A stretch of DNA of 7,758 bases from contig CAJPTT010000101.1 in NCBI GenBank assembly GCA_905373565.1, positions 1 through 7,758 on the forward strand, given 5' to 3'. Below are positions 7,084 through 7,758 of the stretch, piece after piece. Under the pieces are notes generated by a model, which did no database searches, was not told where the DNA came from, and worked only from the letters and a program-made list of their open reading frames with translations. Position 1 is the stretch's first letter. Each line of letters begins with the position of its first letter. This DNA is from an uncultured Treponema sp. GTDB lineage: Bacteria > Spirochaetota > Spirochaetia > Treponematales > Treponemataceae. The position numbers were made by a program, and so were the translations under genes.

Positions 7084-7758
7084 AAATCCTCAGACTCCAT
7101 CTCCGCAGGGCGGTGATTCACCCCCTGCACCGTCTTCACCGCAGCAAGAGGGCAACAGCTCAACACCTACACAAATAACGATAACCGTTGCGGGGGATGG
7201 AAATGTTGAGTTTAAGTCACAAACCCGCTCGTTCAAAATTGATAAGAACAAAACATGGGCAGATGCAAAAAAACAAGCGGATGCTCTCATCAAATATAAG
7301 ACCGGTTTTGAGCATAGTGAATGGAAGCTGAACGGAGCGTCGGGTACGGTGATTGCGCCTACGTATAAATTTGCAACGGATACAACCGTATATGCCGTGT
7401 CGAAGCAGATAGGCTCACCGTCTAATCCTGATCCGCTTCCTCAAGAACCTCAAAAAATAACGATAACGGTTGCGGGGGATGAACACGCTACACCTAAAGC
7501 AGAGCATACTTTTGAGGTAGTCCCCGGCACAAAATGGGATACCATTAAACTGTTGGCCAACAGTAAAATAAAGTATACTGATGGTTATGAAAATAAAACA
7601 TGGAAATTTAACAATGCTTCCGGTGAGGTTATCCCTGACGGTCATCAATTCAATGAAAACACAACTGTTTATGCCGAATCACAGCTGATTACAGTACCGC
7701 ATGTCGAAGTAACGATAACCGTTGATGGGGATTCGCATGTTGTCCATAAATCGGCAGA
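7019..7758 (+). CDS. Repeat-containing lipoprotein (3'-truncated)
   Basis: The frame is open from the ATG to the window end (246 codons plus two bases). It begins with KK, a hydrophobic core (4-19) and a lipobox FAGC with Cys21 as the lipidated residue; Phe at -3 is a relaxed form, acceptable for spirochaetes. A Pro/Ser/Gln-rich linker follows (24-51), then two full repeats (53-129 and 147-222) and the beginning of a third (231 onward), joined by a Pro-rich spacer (132-146). Each repeat starts with ITITVAGD or VTITVDGD, has Trp plus a Lys-rich helix-like part, then W-K-[LF]-N-x-A-S-G-x-V-I and TTVYAxS. The WK...TTVYA end resembles Listeria-Bacteroides/InlB-type repeats, but I cannot assign a family with certainty. 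It is probably anchored in a membrane and exposed in the periplasm or at the surface. The start is strongly supported by AGGAG, and the gene overlaps the NusG_II gene by 65 bases. Confidence 0.88.
   Translation, partial: MKKILLTIAAVITLAAFFAGCKNPQTPSPQGGDSPPAPSSPQQEGNSSTPTQITITVAGDGNVEFKSQTRSFKIDKNKTWADAKKQADALIKYKTGFEHSEWKLNGASGTVIAPTYKFATDTTVYAVSKQIGSPSNPDPLPQEPQKITITVAGDEHATPKAEHTFEVVPGTKWDTIKLLANSKIKYTDGYENKTWKFNNASGEVIPDGHQFNENTTVYAESQLITVPHVEVTITVDGDSHVVHKSA
7175..7405 (+). repeat. Lipoprotein repeat 1
   Basis: Encodes residues 53-129, from ITITVAGD to TTVYAVSK. Its first 25 bases match those of repeat 2 with one mismatch (acc/acg), which points to a fairly recent duplication or gene conversion. 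The remainder is diverged at DNA level but keeps the same order of motifs. Confidence 0.8.
7457..7684 (+). repeat. Lipoprotein repeat 2
   Basis: Encodes residues 147-222, from ITITVAGD to TTVYAESQ. It shares with repeat 1 the IKY-x2-G-[FY]-E, W-K-x-N-x-A-S-G-x-V-I and TTVYA motifs. It starts 282 bases after repeat 1, in frame. Confidence 0.8.
7709..7758 (+). repeat. Lipoprotein repeat 3 (cut by the window end)
   Basis: Encodes VTITVDGDSHVVHKSA, the beginning of a third unit. It starts 252 bases after repeat 2, with gtaacgataaccgttg matching the heads of repeats 1 and 2. The spacing between repeats 1 and 2 is longer because of a Pro-rich spacer. Confidence 0.75.

Overview
The window reads as an oral or host-associated spirochaete of the genus Treponema. 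The main reasons are the order uvrA followed at once by a very large LptD/OstA-type protein (from memory, the order of TP0514-TP0515 in T. pallidum), a lipoprotein signal with a relaxed spirochaete-style lipobox, and moderate GC content with many A/T runs. The species is not determined. The GC level, judged by eye, fits the T. vincentii/T. medium group better than the AT-rich T. denticola; this is inference.

All five genes are on the + strand. (1) 2-2071: the C-terminal two thirds of UvrA, cut by the window start. (2) 2092-5625: an 1177-residue LptD-like outer-membrane protein with a signal peptide, a duplicated low-complexity linker, an OstA/LptA-like periplasmic domain and a long beta-rich barrel region. 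(3) 5732-6634: a patatin-like phospholipase. (4) 6631-7083: a single-pass membrane protein with a NusG_II domain. (5) 7019 to the window end: the start of a lipoprotein built from tandem repeats of about 75-80 residues, cut by the window end.

uvrA and lptD lie 20 bases apart and probably share a transcript. A 106-base gap follows lptD, and then patatin, NusG_II protein and lipoprotein form a tight block: a 4-base ATGA overlap, then a 65-base overlap in which the lipoprotein has the best Shine-Dalgarno site of the window. The first pair concerns DNA repair and outer-membrane assembly. The second block looks like an uncharacterised set combining a cytoplasmic lipid hydrolase, an inner-membrane-anchored extracytoplasmic domain and a surface or periplasmic lipoprotein.

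No RNA genes, CRISPR array, insertion sequence, attachment site or convincing rho-independent terminator was seen. The most interesting signals are the repeat lipoprotein, the odd 65-base overlap (which may hide a frameshift at the end of the NusG_II gene), the LptD that cannot form the E. coli-type disulfides, and the non-canonical patatin motifs.
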